From: a virus
Direction: 5' to 3' (one strand)
DNA: 33,841 nucleotides
Virus record (IMG/VR): IMGVR_UViG_3300043466_003618
Location: 1-33,841 of that record
In this document: positions 32,452 to 33,841 of the stretch, piece by piece
Numbering within the stretch: position 1 is the stretch's first letter
How the letters are laid out: every line of letters starts with the position of its first letter
Made by a program: the position numbers and the translations under genes
The notes under the pieces: model-generated
The model's input: only the letters and a program-made list of their open reading frames with translations
What the model was told of the DNA's origin: nothing
The model's database searches: none

Positions 32452-32472
32452 CATTATAACAATTTTAGTTTT
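32452..32472 (-). promoter_or_regulatory. Repeated accessory promoter P17
   Basis: AAACTAAAATTGTTATAATG on the minus strand. The leader holds CAGCC...GGCTG (32430-32444), matching the P1 leader hairpin. Confidence 0.88.
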
Positions 32473-32474
32473 TA

Positions 32475-32506
32475 TTTCAAGCCGGCACTATGATGTCGGC
32501 TTGAAA
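32475..32506. repeat. 13-bp inverted repeat at the 3' end of 32477..32650
   Basis: TTTCAAGCCGGCA pairs with TGTCGGCTTGAAA (one mismatch) around a 6-nt loop. It overlaps the last codons and lies just upstream of P17. Confidence 0.65.
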
Positions 32507-32650
32507 TGCGAGATCGAGCGCGTCGTAATGGCTGGAGCCGGCAAGACGTGCGTTTTGATAGGTTTTCCAACCTTCGCGGGTTCTGATCCGCTCTGACGCC
32601 TCACCCCACTCTTTCGCTTCTTTTCGCTCCGCTGCTGTCATCTTGCTCAT
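32477..32650 (-). CDS. Small hypothetical protein
   Basis: 57 residues from ATG 32650, with AGGAAGG. Charged helical start (KMTAAERKEAKEWGEASERIRTREGWKTYQNA). Its C-terminus (FQADIIVPA) is encoded within a hairpin. Confidence 0.75.
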   Translation of the reverse strand: MSKMTAAERKEAKEWGEASERIRTREGWKTYQNARLAGSSHYDALDLAFQADIIVPA

Positions 32651-32673
32651 TTTTCATTCCTTCCTGATAAATA

Positions 32674-32694
32674 CATTATAACAATTTTAGTTTT
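32674..32694 (-). promoter_or_regulatory. Repeated accessory promoter P18
   Basis: AAACTAAAATTGTTATAATG on the minus strand; leader GTATTTATCAGGAAGG. Confidence 0.88.
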
Positions 32695-32717
32695 TACCGA
32701 TCCGAAGATGAAGCCGC

Positions 32718-32975
32718 CTATAAGGCGACCGCATCTTCCAAGAATCCGATTTCCAACTCGTCCGCATCGTCTTTGCAATACCATTCCGCAAATTTACGAA
32801 TTTCGTTTTTTGGAATCATCACTTCGATAGTTGGCCATCCACCGCCAGATCCCACTAGCCGCACGATTCTCAAAAACGCATTCGGGACTTCTCTACCCAA
32901 ACGCTCTAATACTTCTTCAAAACTTTCGTCATCGAACGCCACGTCGACTTCGAATTTAACTATCTCTTTTTCCAT
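32718..32975 (-). CDS. Small hypothetical protein
   Basis: 85 residues from ATG 32975, with AGGAAGGG. Alpha-beta pattern (EIVKFEVDVAFDDESFEEVLERLGREVPNAFLRIVRLVGSGGGWPTIEVMIP). A nested stem (GAAGATG/CATCTTC with CGCC/GGCG) overlaps its end at 32705-32745. Confidence 0.8.
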   Translation of the reverse strand: MEKEIVKFEVDVAFDDESFEEVLERLGREVPNAFLRIVRLVGSGGGWPTIEVMIPKNEIRKFAEWYCKDDADELEIGFLEDAVAL

Positions 32976-33002
32976 TTTTATTTTATCCCTTCCTGATAAG
33001 AT

Positions 33003-33023
33003 CATTATAACAATTTTAGTTTT
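33003..33023 (-). promoter_or_regulatory. Repeated accessory promoter P19
   Basis: AAACTAAAATTGTTATAATG on the minus strand; leader GATCTTATCAGGAAGG. Confidence 0.88.
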
Positions 33024-33040
33024 ATGTTTATTGAGGCCGG

Positions 33041-33253
33041 CTAGATAGCGTGACCGGAAATCGCGTGGAATTGGTCGTTTTTGGCAAGATCGAGAAGGTG
33101 GGCGTGCTGGTCAGGCGTAAGAACGGCAAGAAGGCGCATGTACGAGTCGTGTTCGATAATTGCGAGTTTTGTATCGGCAGTAAATCGGTCGGCGAGGTAG
33201 TAGCCGGATTTAAGGTCGATGTTAAGTTTGGTGGTGATTTGGTCGGTGCTCAT
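33041..33253 (-). CDS. Small hypothetical protein, leaderless
   Basis: 70 residues from ATG 33253, six bases after the P20 -10 box. Contains HDSYMRLLAVLTPDQHAHLLDLAKNDQFH. Codons are C-ending and pyrimidine-rich on the coding strand, like 31266..31625. Confidence 0.78.
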   Translation of the reverse strand: MSTDQITTKLNIDLKSGYYLADRFTADTKLAIIEHDSYMRLLAVLTPDQHAHLLDLAKNDQFHAISGHAI

Positions 33254-33258
33254 AAATA

Positions 33259-33279
33259 CATTATAACAACTTTAGTTTT
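33259..33279 (-). promoter_or_regulatory. Repeated accessory promoter P20 (leaderless)
   Basis: AAACTAAAGTTGTTATAATG, then six bases from the -10 box to ATG 33253. Confidence 0.88.
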
Positions 33280-33316
33280 CTGCAGGCTACGCCGCACATT
33301 CAAGCCGGCACCGCGA

Positions 33317-33475
33317 CTACCACTCTCCTCGCGCTCGACCGCGACACGCCTTGCGACTCGCGATTCTTTTTTTATTTGGAATCGTCTGAGCGCGGAGGAT
33401 GTTACGATCCGCAAAAGCTTGATGGTCTTCGTCTGACCACTTCACCACTGTTTTTGATTTCTTGTTACTCGCCAT
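33317..33475 (-). CDS. Small basic protein, paralogue of 31029..31187, leaderless
   Basis: 52 residues from ATG 33475, 6 nt after the P21 -10 box. Identical length and nearly identical core (HQAFADRNILRAQTIPNKK) to 31029..31187, with diverged ends (SNKKSKTVVKWSDED; ARGEW). A within-array gene duplication. Confidence 0.8.
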   Translation of the reverse strand: MASNKKSKTVVKWSDEDHQAFADRNILRAQTIPNKKRIASRKACRGRARGEW

Positions 33476-33480
33476 GAGTA

Positions 33481-33501
33481 CATTATAACAATTTTAGTTT
33501 T
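33481..33501 (-). promoter_or_regulatory. Repeated accessory promoter P21 (leaderless)
   Basis: AAACTAAAATTGTTATAATG, then six bases (GTACTC) to ATG 33475. Preceded by hairpin CAGCACC-GA-GGTGCTG (33502-33517). Confidence 0.88.
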
Positions 33502-33522
33502 CAGCACCGAGGTGCTGGCACG

Positions 33523-33702
33523 CTAGCGGCGGGCCGACACCGCAATGATCAGTTGGCTTTTCTCGCCGGCACTGAGGTCCTCATCGAGGAGCCAGATGTT
33601 GATTAGCTCGTCGAGAACCTCGTCCCGCACGTCCGCTGGGTATTCACTCGCGTCCGCGAAGATGTCCTTGGCGATCTGCTGTATTTGCTTCTGTGTTTTC
33701 AT
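33523..33702 (-). CDS. Small acidic helical protein
   Basis: 59 residues from ATG 33702, with GGAAGGACAC. Helical (KTQKQIQQIAKDIFADASEYPADVRDEVLDELINIWLLDEDL). No family recognised. Confidence 0.77.
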   Translation of the reverse strand: MKTQKQIQQIAKDIFADASEYPADVRDEVLDELINIWLLDEDLSAGEKSQLIIAVSARR

Positions 33703-33724
33703 TTCGTGTCCTTCCGTACAAGAT

Positions 33725-33745
33725 CATTATAACATCTTTAGTTTT
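33725..33745 (-). promoter_or_regulatory. Repeated accessory promoter P22
   Basis: AAACTAAAGATGTTATAATG on the minus strand. Preceded by the hairpin GGGCCGG/CCGGCCC (33757-33782). Confidence 0.86.
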
Positions 33746-33756
33746 GCGGAGTGGCG

Positions 33757-33782
33757 GGGCCGGGTCCGGCTCTCGCCGGCCC
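33757..33782. repeat. GC-rich hairpin upstream of P22
   Basis: GGGCCGG and CCGGCCC form 7-bp arms with a 12-nt loop between the partial gene at the right edge and P22. No U-tract. Confidence 0.6.
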
Positions 33783-33796
33783 GGCTCCTTGACCGC

Positions 33797-33841
33797 TTAG
33801 ACCGCGTAGGCGACCGAGTATCCGCGATCCAGCTTTGCGCC
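33797..33841 (-). CDS. 3' end of a gene entering from the right edge
   Basis: Last codons GAKLDRGYSVAYAV then TAA. Too short to identify. Its place before a hairpin and P22 fits the gene-hairpin-promoter layout. Confidence 0.45.
   Translation of the reverse strand, partial: GAKLDRGYSVAYAV

Noticed and set aside
30986-33782. Reading all GC hairpins as intrinsic terminators
   Set aside because: Most lack a U-tract on the minus strand; only 18133-18165 and, less surely, 31670-31720 qualify.

Overview
The window looks like part of a double-stranded DNA tailed phage (or prophage-like) genome infecting an actinobacterium. The phage assignment rests on a large terminase (18698..20119), a portal protein (11511..13274), a collagen-like tail fibre (14630..16705) and a peptidoglycan-binding protein (18203..18679). 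The actinobacterial host is suggested by a WhiB-type Fe-S regulator, a proteasome-beta-like hydrolase, flavin-dependent thymidylate synthase ThyX, a DUF732-like secreted protein and many candidate leaderless start sites. No ribosomal, tRNA or insertion-sequence features were seen. Almost every gene is on the minus strand, so transcription runs from high to low coordinates.

Right part (about 20.2-33.8 kb): a dense array of about 45 small genes, mostly 35-190 residues. Many are zinc-binding, small membrane or hypothetical proteins. Between them lie 22 copies of a near-identical promoter, read on the minus strand as AAACTAAAATTGTTATAATG. It combines an extended -10 box (TGTTATAAT) with a conserved ACTAAA-type box where the spacer should be. 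Right of 29 kb nearly every gene or gene pair has its own copy. Many copies overlap the stop codon of the preceding gene. In one class the start codon lies exactly 6-7 nt after the -10 box (leaderless mRNA expected); in the other a short leader carries a GGAAGGACAC-type ribosome-binding site. GC-rich hairpins often sit just upstream. Multi-gene units include WhiB plus proteasome-like hydrolase (P3 unit) and ThyX (P7 unit).

Middle (17.0-20.2 kb): terminase, peptidoglycan-binding protein, a good intrinsic terminator, fourteen perfect tandem copies of an 8-bp unit flanked by a duplicated copy of the terminator region, and a gene-poor 1.1-kb stretch whose purine bias flips to the plus strand and which carries a strong plus-strand promoter and a possible small Cys-rich ORF.

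Left part (1-17 kb): late structural genes in the order tail fibre, HTH protein, membrane protein (DUF1360-like), portal, Dps-like ferritin, three head-associated proteins, then two giant multidomain proteins (about 1,600 and more than 1,390 residues) with homologous N-termini. The junction between the 182-residue protein (9130..9678) and the first giant ORF has a textbook -1 frameshift signal: C CCA AAA, a 5-nt spacer, and a 7-bp GC stem with a GCAA tetraloop. The downstream ORF lacks a credible start, and its homology to the paralogue extends upstream of its only possible start codon. The major capsid, tail tube and lysis genes are not in the window.
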